In this document: positions 1-8,832 of the stretch, one piece after another
How positions within the stretch are numbered: position 1 is the stretch's first letter
Layout of the letters: every line of letters starts with the position of its first letter
Origin: Acinetobacter sp. ANC 3929
GTDB taxonomy: Bacteria; Pseudomonadota; Gammaproteobacteria; Pseudomonadales; Moraxellaceae
DNA: 64,000 nt
NCBI RefSeq assembly: GCF_000369405.1
Contig: NZ_KB850000.1
Coordinates: 62,001-126,000, forward strand
Direction of reading: 5' to 3'
Notes under the pieces: model-generated
Told to the model about the DNA's origin: nothing
The model's input: only the letters and a program-made list of their open reading frames with translations
Databases searched by the model: none
Position numbers and translations under genes: made by a program

Positions 1-726
1 GCCAGCCAAGACAGCTCAGGCCGAGCATTTCCAATGGTGCTCAGTCAATTACTTGAAGTTGAACAGCCCTTTCAAAATCTGTTATTGGCACCTTATTACT
101 ACAAGTCGGTTTTGGTTGATTTATTCCAACGTAATCGGGTACTTCGAAGTATTCGTGATACCAATATTATGTTGGAGAAGTTGAATAACCTGCCGAATGT
201 TGTGCAACTATTCACTGTAACAGAATCTAATGGTTTCTATGAAAATCATACCATGCACTCATTTGCACAATTGATGAAAATCAATGTCTATGAACTTGCA
301 CAAAGTATGATTGGTCTAGGGCTATTGCTACAGCCGATCTTAAAAAATGGCACCAGCCGTTTAAATAAAGTGTTGATTTTACCCATCAATAATCACATGT
401 ATTGCTATGAAATAGCGGCTTTCTGGGTTGGTATGATTGGGCGATTCTTAGGGATTAACAATACTGAAATTTTGATTGGTATTTTACATCGCGATGAGCC
501 AATTCTATTCATCGGTTTTCAAGGTGCCGATATCATGGCACTCAGCGATATCTTTACTCAAAACATGCAGAGTGAGCATTGGGTATCATTGATCCAAGCA
601 CAATGGATCGATGCTTATCTTGAGCAAAATGCAGGCCTTGCGACATTAGAACAATTACTTTGTCAGCGTCAGTTAAGCCTCAATCAAGGTTTAAAACTGT
701 TTAGACAAACTTTTTTAGATGAATAA
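1..726 (+). CDS. T6SS-cluster protein of unknown function, 3' part only
   Basis: The reading frame is open from the first base of the window, so the gene starts upstream and only its last 241 codons are seen. The visible protein has no signal peptide. It looks like two globular halves: a mixed helical region, then a hydrophobic/beta region with [11 protein letters not shown] and [12 protein letters not shown] do not recognise a named domain. The stop is two bases before the next start, so it is co-transcribed with the OmpA-like tagN and the PAAR gene. In Acinetobacter T6SS loci a hypothetical gene (asaC) lies before tagN, and this is probably that gene. The assignment rests on gene order, not on a motif. 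Confidence 0.6.
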   Translation, partial: ASQDSSGRAFPMVLSQLLEVEQPFQNLLLAPYYYKSVLVDLFQRNRVLRSIRDTNIMLEKLNNLPNVVQLFTVTESNGFYENHTMHSFAQLMKINVYELAQSMIGLGLLLQPILKNGTSRLNKVLILPINNHMYCYEIAAFWVGMIGRFLGINNTEILIGILHRDEPILFIGFQGADIMALSDIFTQNMQSEHWVSLIQAQWIDAYLEQNAGLATLEQLLCQRQLSLNQGLKLFRQTFLDE

Positions 727-728
727 AT

Positions 729-1496
729 ATGAGAAATAATCCGAAATCTATATGGGCGAGTTTATTGTTTGGCTTAATTGTTTTAGGTCAGAGCAATATT
801 ACAAATGCTGCGCCAATTGTTGTGGAAGGTGTTGTTCCAAATGATGCGAGTAAGCAGGCAATCTTGGCCAAGATGCAGTCTGTCTATGGTGCAGATCAAG
901 TGGTCGATAAAATTCAGGTTCGACCAGTTTCAGCGCCGAATGGTTGGAGTGATTCAGTCACCCGTGTCATTACCCCAGATCTTAAAAAAATTTCACAAGG
1001 GCAGTTACGTGTTAAAGGAACTCAGGTTGATTTAACTGGGAAAATGACTGATCCAAGTCAAATTCAACCGACTACAACCAGTTTTCAATCTTTAGTACAG
1101 CAGCCTTATCGCTTTAACGCACAGCTTTCGGTAAATCAGGCAGAGCAAAAAATTATTGATGATGCATTAAAGAACCGAATCATTGAATTTGAATCAGGCA
1201 GTGCAATCCTGACCACGGCGGGGCAACAGATTCTCGATGAAATGGCGGTGGCATTAAATAAGGTTGGCGGCAAGAAAGTCAAAATTATTGGCCATACCGA
1301 TAGCTCTGGTGATGCCAATAAAAATACGGTGTTAAGTCAGCAGCGTGCTGCAGCGGTACAAAGTTATCTGGTCGGTAAAAGTATCGCTGCCGACCGTTTG
1401 AGTACGGAAGGTAAGGGTTCTAGCCAACCCGTTGCTGATAATGCAACAGCAGATGGACGTCGTAAAAACCGTCGAATTGAATTTGAAGTGCTTTAA
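729..1496 (+). CDS. tagN: OmpA-family peptidoglycan-binding protein of the T6SS (TagN-like)
   Basis: A 255-residue exported protein. Residues 1-27 form a signal peptide ending NITNAAP. The middle is a BON-like region of about 110 residues. The C-terminal third is an OmpA_C domain with the GHTDSSGDANKN peptidoglycan-binding motif, QRAAAVQSYL, and GRRKNRRIEFEVL at the very end. OmpA_C domains bind the diaminopimelate of peptidoglycan and anchor envelope complexes. The gene lies two bases after the preceding gene and is followed by a PAAR gene, which is the tagN-PAAR order of Acinetobacter T6SS clusters. It probably anchors or positions the secretion apparatus at the cell wall. The domain call is firm; the TagN name rests on context. 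Confidence 0.85.
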   Translation: MRNNPKSIWASLLFGLIVLGQSNITNAAPIVVEGVVPNDASKQAILAKMQSVYGADQVVDKIQVRPVSAPNGWSDSVTRVITPDLKKISQGQLRVKGTQVDLTGKMTDPSQIQPTTTSFQSLVQQPYRFNAQLSVNQAEQKIIDDALKNRIIEFESGSAILTTAGQQILDEMAVALNKVGGKKVKIIGHTDSSGDANKNTVLSQQRAAAVQSYLVGKSIAADRLSTEGKGSSQPVADNATADGRRKNRRIEFEVL

Positions 1497-1529
1497 CAGT
1501 TTAAATACCTACAGGCGAGGGATGTGATT

Positions 1530-1793
1530 ATGGCAACACCCTATATTGTTGTTGGTTGTCCAACCACGGGCGGTGGACAAGTCATTAGTGGAAACAGTAG
1601 CTTTTTGATTGAGGGTATTCCGATTGCCTGTGTGGGAGACAAGGCGACCTGTCCAAAGCATAAAACGGTTGCTACGATTGTGGCGGGTGACCCATATATG
1701 CAAGTCATGGGCAAGGCCGCAGCACGTGTGAATGATCCTTTATCATGTGGTTGCAAGTTGTTGCCGAAGCAGAGTTTGGCGGTTAGAGGCTAA
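1530..1793 (+). CDS. PAAR-domain T6SS spike-tip protein
   Basis: An 87-residue protein that is a PAAR domain and nothing more. It has VGCPTTGGGQVISGNSS, VACVGDKATCPKH-type Cys/His zinc ligands, and a second half ending DPLSCGCKL. PAAR proteins fold as a cone on the VgrG trimer and sharpen the T6SS puncturing device. I chose the ATG at 1530 over the in-frame GTG at 1524 because the GCGAGG ribosome binding site (1515-1520) is nine bases from the ATG but only three from the GTG. There is no C-terminal toxin extension. The gene ends the visible T6SS operon and is followed by a terminator-like hairpin and lipoprotein genes. Confidence 0.9.
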   Translation: MATPYIVVGCPTTGGGQVISGNSSFLIEGIPIACVGDKATCPKHKTVATIVAGDPYMQVMGKAAARVNDPLSCGCKLLPKQSLAVRG

Positions 1794-1800
1794 ATAAATT

Positions 1801-1837
1801 TTAAAGCTCTTTGATGTCTCAACGGGCTTTAATTTTT
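1801..1837 (+). terminator. Probable terminator after the T6SS genes
   Basis: TTAAAGC (1801-1807) pairs with GCTTTAA (1826-1832), with a second short stem TTGA/TCAA inside, and a run of T follows. It starts eight bases after the PAAR stop and would end the T6SS operon transcript. Confidence 0.55.
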
Positions 1838-1963
1838 ACTATAACTTAATAAATTGGTTGAATTATTAAAATTGATATCATAGGTAAAAGCATCTATGGG
1901 TGTGTCCGAGAAAGTAGTTAGTTGCTTGAATTCTTTTATTTGTCGAATGAGACTTATATTGTT

Positions 1964-2389
1964 TTGAAACGAGCTTCTATGATCTTGTTATTGACTTTTC
2001 TTTGGGGTTGCAAAGAAAAGAAAGTGGAAGATTTTAAATATGAATTTTATGGTAGTAAGATTTGTGCTTTAAAAACAAGTGATATGAAAGCAGCTAATGA
2101 TTTTGGGCTATTAGATAGTTCATTTTAGTATAAAGAAAATATTTTTGATGAAAAACTATCAGTTGATATATATGGCGAAAGTTTAAAAAATTTATCTAAT
2201 AAACAAAGTAAGTATATTTACTGTTTTGACCCATTGAAAGTAAAATATAAAAGTTTGGAGACACAAATTAGACTAGAGGTTAAAAAAGGTAAATATTTGA
2301 GACAATTTGAATTTATAAATTATTCATGCTTGTCGGGACGTGATTCTAAGTTAAATTTTTCTAAAAATGAAATTGTTAAATGTAAATAA
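1964..2389 (+). pseudogene. Lipoprotein gene broken by an in-frame TAG
   Basis: The frame opens with a lipoprotein signal (KRASMILLLTFLWGC, lipobox Cys) from a TTG at 1964 or the ATG at 1979. It stops at TAG 2126-2128 after about 54 codons. Read through that one codon, the same frame stays open for 86 more codons to TAA at 2387-2389. The extension is ordinary protein-like sequence with cysteines and charged residues. The simplest reading is a single nonsense mutation in a small periplasmic lipoprotein of about 140 residues. Codon use is very AT-rich, as in the next two genes. It sits just after PAAR and is probably a decayed relative of the T6SS immunity-type lipoprotein at 2444. Sequencing error or suppression are alternatives. 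Confidence 0.6.
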
Positions 2390-2443
2390 AGTGGGGAGGG
2401 TTGTGAGTGGTAGTAAATATTGATTTTCTTTTAGATTTTAAAT

Positions 2444-2842
2444 ATGAATAAATATACTTTATTTATTTTTATTGCCTGCTTAACTGGATGTAATCCGCAA
2501 AGTAAGAATCTTGAGGTAAAACTTAATCAGGATAATTTATGCGTATTTACGAATAACTCTAAAACCTATTATGGTATCGATAATAACTTCCTTATTTACT
2601 TAGGTAAGATTGACTACAATAAAGGCTTTAAAAGTACTTATGAAAAGCTATACAGCAATGCCCCTCTGCCTATAGACGAAAAAAATTGCGTTACAATACC
2701 ATTAAACGAAATTGAACGTAATATTGCTTATGAAATTGTTTTAGATACAAATAAAAGCTTTCGTACAAGTATTTGTGTTATGGATAAAGGTAATAAGCTA
2801 GAGGTTAAATATCTTGAGCCAGGAAAATCAACTTGTAATTAA
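2444..2842 (+). CDS. Small periplasmic lipoprotein, putative T6SS immunity type
   Basis: A 132-residue lipoprotein. Residues 1-16 form the signal, with lipobox LTGC and the lipidated Cys at 16. The mature part has about 115 residues and conserved-looking Cys residues (NLCVF, KNCVTI, TSICVM, KSTCN) likely to form disulphides in the periplasm. No enzyme motif is visible. Related small Cys-containing lipoproteins in Acinetobacter are annotated as putative T6SS periplasmic immunity lipoproteins, and this gene lies about 650 bp after the PAAR gene. The coding sequence is clearly AT-richer than the T6SS genes, as expected for exchangeable immunity genes. Which effector it would neutralise cannot be seen, because no toxin gene is in the window. 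Confidence 0.7.
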   Translation: MNKYTLFIFIACLTGCNPQSKNLEVKLNQDNLCVFTNNSKTYYGIDNNFLIYLGKIDYNKGFKSTYEKLYSNAPLPIDEKNCVTIPLNEIERNIAYEIVLDTNKSFRTSICVMDKGNKLEVKYLEPGKSTCN

Positions 2843-3099
2843 TTTATAATGTATCTAACTAATTTTTTAATTGGTTTGTTAAATAAATAGAATTTATCAT
2901 AAAAGTATTTTTCTAGAGGATAATGGTCGGATAGATATAAAATATATTGACTCGGCTAAAGAAATTTGTGGGTGTTTTTTTAATTATTTATTTGCTGATT
3001 AATTTAATAAAACGCGCATTAAGTAATATGTAAGCATAACTGATTAAGATATAAGATGCTTGATTAATTTATCAAGAGTTAAAATTCAAAAGGACTATT

Positions 3100-3510
3100 A
3101 TGAGTTATTTGAAGTTTTTTATATTTTCAATTGTTTTTTTATTGGCAGCTTGTACTAGGCAGACAGTATATTTAGCACCAAGTGCTGAAGGATATTTATA
3201 TAATGCTATCACAAAAGAACCTTTGCGAAATCTTGAAGGATATGTAAGCTATGCTTCTGGAAATGATACTTATAATTTTGTAAAAACAAATAATGTTGGA
3301 AAATTTAAAACTAAACCTATTATATATACTTATCGTATAAGTAAGCCTGATTATAGAAATTGGAATCAACCGTTAAGTATATTTATTGATTTTCCAAATT
3401 ATGAACCAGTTATATTTCAGGTTGATAAATTTGTACAAGATCAAAATGCGATCAATCCAAATAAGGAAACTACAGTTAATATTGGGAAAGTTTATCTTAA
3501 TCCAAAATGA
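3100..3510 (+). CDS. Small lipoprotein of unknown function
   Basis: A 136-residue lipoprotein. Residues 1-18 end in the lipobox LLAAC. The mature protein begins TRQTVYLAPSAEGYLYNAITKEPL, which resembles the opening strand of carboxypeptidase-regulatory-like or surface beta-sandwich domains (GYLYNAITKEPLRNLEGYV, then a lysine-rich KTNNVGKFKTKP turn). This suggests a small outer-membrane-anchored Ig-like sandwich. It is AT-rich and preceded by an AAAAGGA ribosome binding site. Its position downstream of the T6SS genes and two other lipoproteins suggests it belongs to the same accessory patch. An immunity role is possible but not shown by the sequence. Confidence 0.65.
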   Translation: MSYLKFFIFSIVFLLAACTRQTVYLAPSAEGYLYNAITKEPLRNLEGYVSYASGNDTYNFVKTNNVGKFKTKPIIYTYRISKPDYRNWNQPLSIFIDFPNYEPVIFQVDKFVQDQNAINPNKETTVNIGKVYLNPK

Positions 3511-3754
3511 ATTGTAATTTATTTTGGGTTTTCTCTATTGGGTTAATTTAATAATTTGTTTACAGTAAGGGGTGGATTCTGTTTCTGATTGGAGTATTTG
3601 AATATTTTTCTCAATAAAGTTGGATAAATGGTGAATCTAGTTTTTATTGCTATAATAAATTTGATATAGGTATCATTTATTTAGATGCAGAGTAATAGCC
3701 TACTCGGCTTCATTTCTAAGATAACAACTCTTGTCATCCACTCAAGATAGACGA

Positions 3755-3800
3755 CGTCTATTCAGCATCATTAACTTAATGTTTGAATAGACGTTTTTTT
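3755..3800 (+). terminator. Strong intrinsic terminator
   Basis: The perfect 10-bp stem CGTCTATTCA (3755-3764) / TGAATAGACG (3784-3793) encloses a second perfect stem, CATTAA-C-TTAATG. It is followed by seven T. It separates the accessory lipoprotein patch from modABC. Confidence 0.8.
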
Positions 3801-3925
3801 GTTTTTGCATCCAAAAATACTGATTGCAACATATACCGTATCGATACTTGATAGCATTACAAACAGATGAATGATTAAGAAGAACAAGACTAGCGAATTG
3901 TTATTTTTAGTGTATCTTTATTAAG

Positions 3926-3949
3926 CGATATATTTTTGGAAACATATCG
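3926..3949. promoter_or_regulatory. ModE-like operator upstream of modA
   Basis: A 24-bp sequence with inverted ends CGATATAT and ACATATCG (perfect CGATAT/ATATCG core halves), ending 18 bases before the modA start. Length, spacing and halves resemble the molybdate-responsive ModE site of enterobacterial modA (CGTTATAT...TATGTAACG). No modE gene is in the window. The likely effect is repression of modABC when molybdate is plentiful. Confidence 0.55.
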
Positions 3950-3967
3950 AAATTTGAGGACAGAATA

Positions 3968-4738
3968 ATGTCAATAACGATGAAAAAGACCTATCAATAC
4001 TGTGCAGTTTTAGCCACCAGTTTATTTATCCATACGCATGCGTTTGCGGGGAGTACCATCACTATTTACGCAGCGGCCAGCTTGACCAATGCAGTGAATG
4101 AACTTGAGACCATCTATGAACAAAAAAATAAAATTGAAGTCAAAACTTCATATGCAGGTTCCTCAACTTTAGCCAAACAGATTGAGGCAGGCGCGCCGGC
4201 AGATGTGTTTATCTCAGCTGATGTGCAATGGATGGATTATTTACAGAATAAGCAGTTGGTTGTGCCAGCAGATCGTATCAATTTATTAGGCAATCGTTTA
4301 GTTATGATTACGCCTAAAGATCGTCCGATTAAATTAAAAATGGATAAAAGTTTTGATCCAAGCAAAGTGATTCAAGGCAAGCTGTGTACAGGTGATACCA
4401 AGAGTGTGCCTGTCGGGAAATATGCTAAACAGGCGTTGACCGCGTTGGGTTGGTGGGAAAAAGTTAACCTACGACTAGTTGAAACGGAGGATGTCCGTGC
4501 GGCTTTAAACTTCGTGGCCCGTGGTGAATGTCAGGTTGGGATCGTTTATGCGACAGATGCGGCAATCAGCAAAGATGTCGTAGTTGCAGGAATCTTCCCA
4601 GAAAATACTCATCCACCGATTATCTATCCTGTGGGTCTGATCAAGAAAAATGCAGATTCAGTCAAGTTCTATAAGTTTTTGCAAAGTGGGCAGGCAAAGG
4701 CAGTATTTAAGAAATATGGCTTTAGTGTGTTGCAGTAA
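3968..4738 (+). CDS. modA: Molybdate ABC transporter, periplasmic binding protein
   Basis: A 256-residue protein with a cleavable signal peptide (about residues 1-27, ending HTHAFA). The mature sequence begins GSTITIYAAASLTNAVNEL, the classic ModA opening whose Ser binds the oxyanion. The family motifs YAGSSTLAKQIEAGAPADVFIS and GECQVGIVYATDA are present. It captures molybdate (or tungstate) in the periplasm for ModBC. The start at 3968 has a GAGGA ribosome binding site seven bases upstream; an internal ATG at 3980 is also possible. It is first of a three-gene modABC operon with a ModE-like box upstream. Confidence 0.95.
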   Translation: MSITMKKTYQYCAVLATSLFIHTHAFAGSTITIYAAASLTNAVNELETIYEQKNKIEVKTSYAGSSTLAKQIEAGAPADVFISADVQWMDYLQNKQLVVPADRINLLGNRLVMITPKDRPIKLKMDKSFDPSKVIQGKLCTGDTKSVPVGKYAKQALTALGWWEKVNLRLVETEDVRAALNFVARGECQVGIVYATDAAISKDVVVAGIFPENTHPPIIYPVGLIKKNADSVKFYKFLQSGQAKAVFKKYGFSVLQ

Positions 4739-4742
4739 CTGA

Positions 4743-5435
4743 ATGATGATCTTGAGCCCTGAAGAAATCGAAGTGTTAAAGCTGTCATGCAAAGTGGCGG
4801 CAGCGTGTTTGCTGTTTAGCCTTATTCCGGCAACGCTGGTCGCTTGGGTTTTGGCACGTAAAGAATTTTGGGGTAAATCATTGTTTGAAACACTGGTGTT
4901 TTTACCTTTGGTTTTACCACCTGTAGTTCCGGGTTATTTATTACTGCAATTATTTGGTAATCGTGGGGTATTGGGCCAGTATCTTGCGCCGTTTGGTTTG
5001 GAGTTTGCCTTTAATTGGAAAGGAGCTTTATTGGCCTCTGCAGTAATGGGATTTCCTTTGTTAGTGCAATCGATTCGATTGGCGATTGAACTGGTCGATC
5101 AACGCTTGGAACTGGCTGCGAAAACTTTAGGTGCATCTTCCTTTGGAGCTTTTATGCAGGTGACATTACCGCTCGCTAGTAGCGGTATTTTGGTCGGTGC
5201 TATTTTATGTTTTTGCCGAAGTTTAGGTGAGTTTGGTGCAACCATTACCTTTGTCGGCAATATTGCTGGTGAGACCCGTACTTTACCGTTGGCAATGTAT
5301 AGTTTAATGCAACAACCCGATACTGAAGCAGCGGTGTGGCGATTGATTATCTTGTCCTTGTCTGTGGCTTTCTTTGCGCTATGGTTTGCGCAGTGGTTCA
5401 ATCGTTATCAAAAAAACAAGCGCGGGTACATTTAG
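4743..5435 (+). CDS. modB: Molybdate ABC transporter permease
   Basis: A 230-residue inner-membrane protein with about five hydrophobic helices. The EAA loop ELAAKTLGASSFGAFMQVTLP (about residues 122-142) is the coupling helix that contacts the ATPase. VFLPLVLPPVVPGYLLLQLFG and LGEFGATITFVGNI are characteristic ModB stretches. It begins four bases after modA and ends one base before modC. It forms the membrane channel for molybdate. A second ATG one codon downstream (4746) is an equally good start. Confidence 0.95.
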   Translation: MMILSPEEIEVLKLSCKVAAACLLFSLIPATLVAWVLARKEFWGKSLFETLVFLPLVLPPVVPGYLLLQLFGNRGVLGQYLAPFGLEFAFNWKGALLASAVMGFPLLVQSIRLAIELVDQRLELAAKTLGASSFGAFMQVTLPLASSGILVGAILCFCRSLGEFGATITFVGNIAGETRTLPLAMYSLMQQPDTEAAVWRLIILSLSVAFFALWFAQWFNRYQKNKRGYI

Positions 5436-5436
5436 C

Positions 5437-6054
5437 ATGATTGATTGTCATATACAGTTGCAACAAGGGCAATTTTGTCTGGATCAACGCTTTCAATCTG
5501 ATCAGTCTGTGATTGGTTTATTTGGTGCGTCTGGCTCAGGAAAAACTACGATTTTACATAGTATTGCGGGTTTAATCCGTCCACAAGCTGGTTGGATTAA
5601 AATCCAGAATCAGACTTGGTTTAATCAGATAGAGAATATTCATCTCAGCACTCAACAGCGTCGGATCGGCTTGGTCTTTCAGGATGCACAGCTGTTCCCA
5701 CATAAAAATGTCAAACAGAATTTGCTGTTTGGCTTTAAGCATATTGCACCACAGCAACGTCAGTTTGAGCTTGACTATATAATTGAGCTGCTCAAATTGG
5801 GACATCTGACTGAACGTATGCCGATTAAGCTATCAGGGGGAGAAAAACAGCGGGTGGCTTTAGGACGTGCCTTGTTGTACTCACCACAATTGCTGCTTTT
5901 GGATGAACCACTTTCTGCACTGGACACGGCACATAAAGCAGAGATTATTCCTTTTTTTCAACGTATTCAGCTGGAGATCAAGATTCCAATGCTGTATGTG
6001 AGTCATGATTATTCAGAGATTGAACAACTCACGGATGAAATCTGGTATTTATAA
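5437..6054 (+). CDS. modC: Molybdate ABC transporter ATPase, short form without a TOBE domain
   Basis: The frame opens at 5374, but the ATG at 5437, right after the modB stop, gives the natural start (205 residues). Walker A is GASGSGKTT (residues 30-38), Q-loop VFQDAQLFPH, signature LSGGEKQRVALGRALL, Walker B LLLLDEPLSALD, and the H-loop is YVSHDYSEIEQL. Typical ModC proteins have about 350 residues, with a C-terminal molybdate-binding TOBE/Mop domain. This one stops right after the ATPase domain, so direct regulation through that domain is absent. No downstream remnant of the domain was seen before the convergent chrA gene. Confidence 0.9.
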   Translation: MIDCHIQLQQGQFCLDQRFQSDQSVIGLFGASGSGKTTILHSIAGLIRPQAGWIKIQNQTWFNQIENIHLSTQQRRIGLVFQDAQLFPHKNVKQNLLFGFKHIAPQQRQFELDYIIELLKLGHLTERMPIKLSGGEKQRVALGRALLYSPQLLLLDEPLSALDTAHKAEIIPFFQRIQLEIKIPMLYVSHDYSEIEQLTDEIWYL

Positions 6055-6069
6055 ATTATTCAGAGCCGT

Positions 6070-7413
6070 TTAAACACGGATATATAAGATGAGGCCACAA
6101 AAGGCTGAAGCAAAAATTACATACAATACGTTGAGCTGAAATTTAAATAAGGCAATCAGTGCTCCTACTGTAATTAAGGCTGCTTCGTAATTAAAGGCAT
6201 GATCAAAACCCTGCGGCCACAACACATGATAACTAAAGAACAAAGCCAGATTTAAAATAACGCCAACTACAGCCGCAGTAATCGCAGTGAGTGGTGCAGT
6301 AAATTTCAGTTCATTATGTGTGGACTCAATCATTGGTGCACCTGCGAAAATAAATACAAAGGAAAATAAAAAGGTAAACCAAGTGACAATCACCGCACCA
6401 ATTGCACCTGCTAAAAATAGTTGATCAGCGCCCAATAATGCATGGTTATAAGCACCCAAAAAGCCTACAAAAGCAACCACCATAATTAATGGACCGGGGG
6501 TACTTTCACCGAGTGCCAACCCATCAATCATTTGAGTTGGGCTGAGCCATGCATAATGATTGACTGCACCTTGGTAAACATAGGGCAGAACTGCATAAGC
6601 ACCCCCAAAGGTCAGTAATGCCGCTTTGGTAAAGAACCATGCCATTTGTGTATAGCCATGTTGCCAACCGAGGCTTAGGGTTAAAAGCGTGATTGGAATC
6701 AACCAGAGCAAGGCTGCAATGACCATGATTTTAATCAGGTTTGTCCAACGAAAAATTGCATGGGCAGGCGTATTATCATCAATCAATGCCGTGCCATAAT
6801 TTTTTTGGTTATTTTGATGCGCAGCTTGATGGGTAAATAAATCTGGTTTTTTCTTGCTCAGTAAATATCCCGTAAGCGCGGCAGCGAATACGATCAAAGG
6901 GAAAGGGACATTAAAAACAAAGATAGCAATAAAAGCTGCTGCTGCAATTAACCAAAGAAATGAATTTTTGAGCGTTCGGCTACCTATACGATAGGTTGCA
7001 TGGAATACAATGGCTGTGACCGCTGGTTTGATCCCATAAAACAGTCCTGCAATGATGGGGACGTCTCCAAATTTCACGTAAATCCATGACAGCGCAATTA
7101 AGATAAATAAAGAGGGCAGCACAAATAGAATCCCTGCAATCAAACCACCCTTGGTTCGATGCATGAGCCAGCCAATATAAGTCGCGAGTTGTTGTGCTTC
7201 GGGACCTGGAAGTAGCATGCAGTAATTTAGTGCATGCAAGAATCTTTTCTCAGAAATCCAGCGTTTTTGTTCCACCAGTTCCTGATGCATCACTGCAATT
7301 TGACCGGCAGGGCCACCAAAGCTAATACATCCTAATTTCAACCAGAACAGAAAAGCTTGCCAAAATGGAACTGATTGAATTGGGGGCGTTATATCTGACT
7401 CAGACTGTGGCAT
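6070..7413 (-). CDS. chrA: Chromate transporter, CHR family (two-domain)
   Basis: A 447-residue polytopic membrane protein. The N-terminal half has the CHR motifs FWLKLGCISFGGPAGQIAVM and LLPGPEAQQLATYIGW. The second half repeats them as FFTKAALLTFGGAYAVLPYV and LGESTPGPLIMVVAFVGFLG. This tandem arrangement is the long-chain CHR type, which exports chromate by proton-linked antiport. I took the ATG at 7413 (GGAA six bases upstream) instead of the in-frame TTG at 7425. It converges on modABC, 16 bases apart, with no clear terminator between. ModABC handles another group-6 oxyanion, but a functional link is only a guess. No chrB regulator is present. Confidence 0.9.
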   Translation of the reverse strand: MPQSESDITPPIQSVPFWQAFLFWLKLGCISFGGPAGQIAVMHQELVEQKRWISEKRFLHALNYCMLLPGPEAQQLATYIGWLMHRTKGGLIAGILFVLPSLFILIALSWIYVKFGDVPIIAGLFYGIKPAVTAIVFHATYRIGSRTLKNSFLWLIAAAAFIAIFVFNVPFPLIVFAAALTGYLLSKKKPDLFTHQAAHQNNQKNYGTALIDDNTPAHAIFRWTNLIKIMVIAALLWLIPITLLTLSLGWQHGYTQMAWFFTKAALLTFGGAYAVLPYVYQGAVNHYAWLSPTQMIDGLALGESTPGPLIMVVAFVGFLGAYNHALLGADQLFLAGAIGAVIVTWFTFLFSFVFIFAGAPMIESTHNELKFTAPLTAITAAVVGVILNLALFFSYHVLWPQGFDHAFNYEAALITVGALIALFKFQLNVLYVIFASAFCGLILYIRV

Positions 7414-7553
7414 GGTGGTTTCCAAAGCGTTTTATTTTTATCGTTGTATCATAGGGGATGATTACAATTGAGCTTAGCAATTGTAGTGGCTTAATAATTC
7501 AAAATGATGAAAAAATGCGATGTATAGATCGACTTCATCATTTTGAAATTTTT

Positions 7554-7838
7554 TTAACCATTTAATTCTTTTAAAAAAGCCCAAGGGAAAATCCCTTTAT
7601 CATGTCCATCATCAAAACAAATTTGAATCCCGTAACCTTGGGAATAGATGGCTGAGATTGCGACATGATCTGGATAATGAACATCTTGTTGTCGTAGACG
7701 TTTAGCTCGACAAAAAACGCAAGGACAGCTAGCTCTGAGCTGAGCATGGCTAAAGTCCTTTTGCGTACCGTCATCCCACATCAAAAACAGGCGTTGTTGA
7801 TCGGTATCAACTTTGAGCTGATTGGGTTCAAGCGGCAT
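7554..7838 (-). CDS. DUF971 (GBBH-like N-terminal domain) protein
   Basis: A 94-residue protein that is a single DUF971 domain: WDDGTQKDFSHAQLRASCPCVFCRA with the CxxC pair, then GYGIQICFDDGHDKGIFPWAFL. This fold resembles the N-terminal domain of gamma-butyrobetaine hydroxylase and is often found with iron-sulphur biogenesis proteins. The ATG at 7838 overlaps the end of the HEAT-repeat gene by 11 bases, which shows translational coupling; the longer upstream frame is read-through of that gene. It is the last gene of the leftward flavoprotein-ferredoxin-ABC operon, so it may help assemble or maintain a metal cofactor there. Confidence 0.8.
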   Translation of the reverse strand: MPLEPNQLKVDTDQQRLFLMWDDGTQKDFSHAQLRASCPCVFCRAKRLRQQDVHYPDHVAISAIYSQGYGIQICFDDGHDKGIFPWAFLKELNG

Positions 7839-8820
7839 CGAGTTTCTCCTGAATGAGTGCCAGTCCAATACGAATCGATTTACGGACTTCTGGATCAGGG
7901 TCTTCCGCATGTTGTAATAAAATATTTTGAGCTGATTCCCCACCAATTTCGCCTAAGGCAATCGCGACTTCTTTTCGTAAGTTGCTGATGTCATGCTGGA
8001 AATTTTTTTGTAGTTTTACAATTGCCGCTTTGGATTTGAGTAAACCTAAACTGCGAGTAACTGCAATTCGAACTTGCCAATAAGTGTCATCCAGTTGCTC
8101 TAAAAGAGGTTTTTCTAATTCGATCGCTTTTAATTTACCGATGGTCAAGGCGGCTTCGACACGAAGTTGCCATGCCTCGGCTGTGAGAGAACTGTGTAAG
8201 GCAGATAAAATTTCGGGTGTTAAAGCTTGGCTAGCCGCTAAAGCACCTGTCGCAATACGACGAATTTCTGTATCAACATCATACTGTGCGATCTGTGCCA
8301 GTGTTGCCAAGCCTTCCTGTTTCTGCAACCAACTTAGGGTGCTCACAGCTTCTTTACGTACGAGAGGATTGGCATGTTGAACATGCTTAAGGATGGCACC
8401 AAATAATGGTTCAGCGCGCAATTCTTTAAGTGCTCTTAAGATGGAGGCAATCACAAAGTCATCCTGATGCTGCAAGTAGTTTGCCAGATGATCAGCAGAT
8501 TCTGTATGTTTAATCTCACTGAGACTTTGTGCTGCAGCGATACGCACATTTTCATGTTGATCATTTAAAGCTTGAGCCAACGTATGCAAAGAAGTTGCAT
8601 CCTCCCAACCTTCTAAACGGTTGGCAGCTCGCTCGCGTACTTTGCTTGCGGGATCATGTAAAACAGCATGCTGCAACCAAGGCAATAATTCTGTTTGTTC
8701 CTCATCGGCAATATTCATAATTGCGACAAAGCGGATATTTTCGTCGTCCTGATTCAGTTGACGAAGATAATCAGCATAATCCTCATCGATATCCGCAAGG
8801 ATTGGGTAATTTAGACTCAT
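7828..8820 (-). CDS. HEAT-repeat protein
   Basis: A 330-residue all-helical protein made of about nine repeats of roughly 31 residues, with the pattern DPxxxVRxxAAxxLG (for example DPASKVRERAANRLEGW, HENVRIAAAQSLSEI, HDISNLRKEVAIALGEIGGE, DPDPEVRKSIRIGL). It is a bacterial HEAT / PBS-lyase-type solenoid and probably a protein-interaction scaffold. There is no signal peptide, so it is cytoplasmic. It follows the ABC ATPase gene by 12 bases and overlaps DUF971. In this operon it may act as a chaperone or assembly factor for the AprAB-like pair. No catalytic residue is visible. Confidence 0.85.
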   Translation of the reverse strand: MSLNYPILADIDEDYADYLRQLNQDDENIRFVAIMNIADEEQTELLPWLQHAVLHDPASKVRERAANRLEGWEDATSLHTLAQALNDQHENVRIAAAQSLSEIKHTESADHLANYLQHQDDFVIASILRALKELRAEPLFGAILKHVQHANPLVRKEAVSTLSWLQKQEGLATLAQIAQYDVDTEIRRIATGALAASQALTPEILSALHSSLTAEAWQLRVEAALTIGKLKAIELEKPLLEQLDDTYWQVRIAVTRSLGLLKSKAAIVKLQKNFQHDISNLRKEVAIALGEIGGESAQNILLQHAEDPDPEVRKSIRIGLALIQEKLDAA

Positions 8821-8832
8821 ATTTTATTATTC

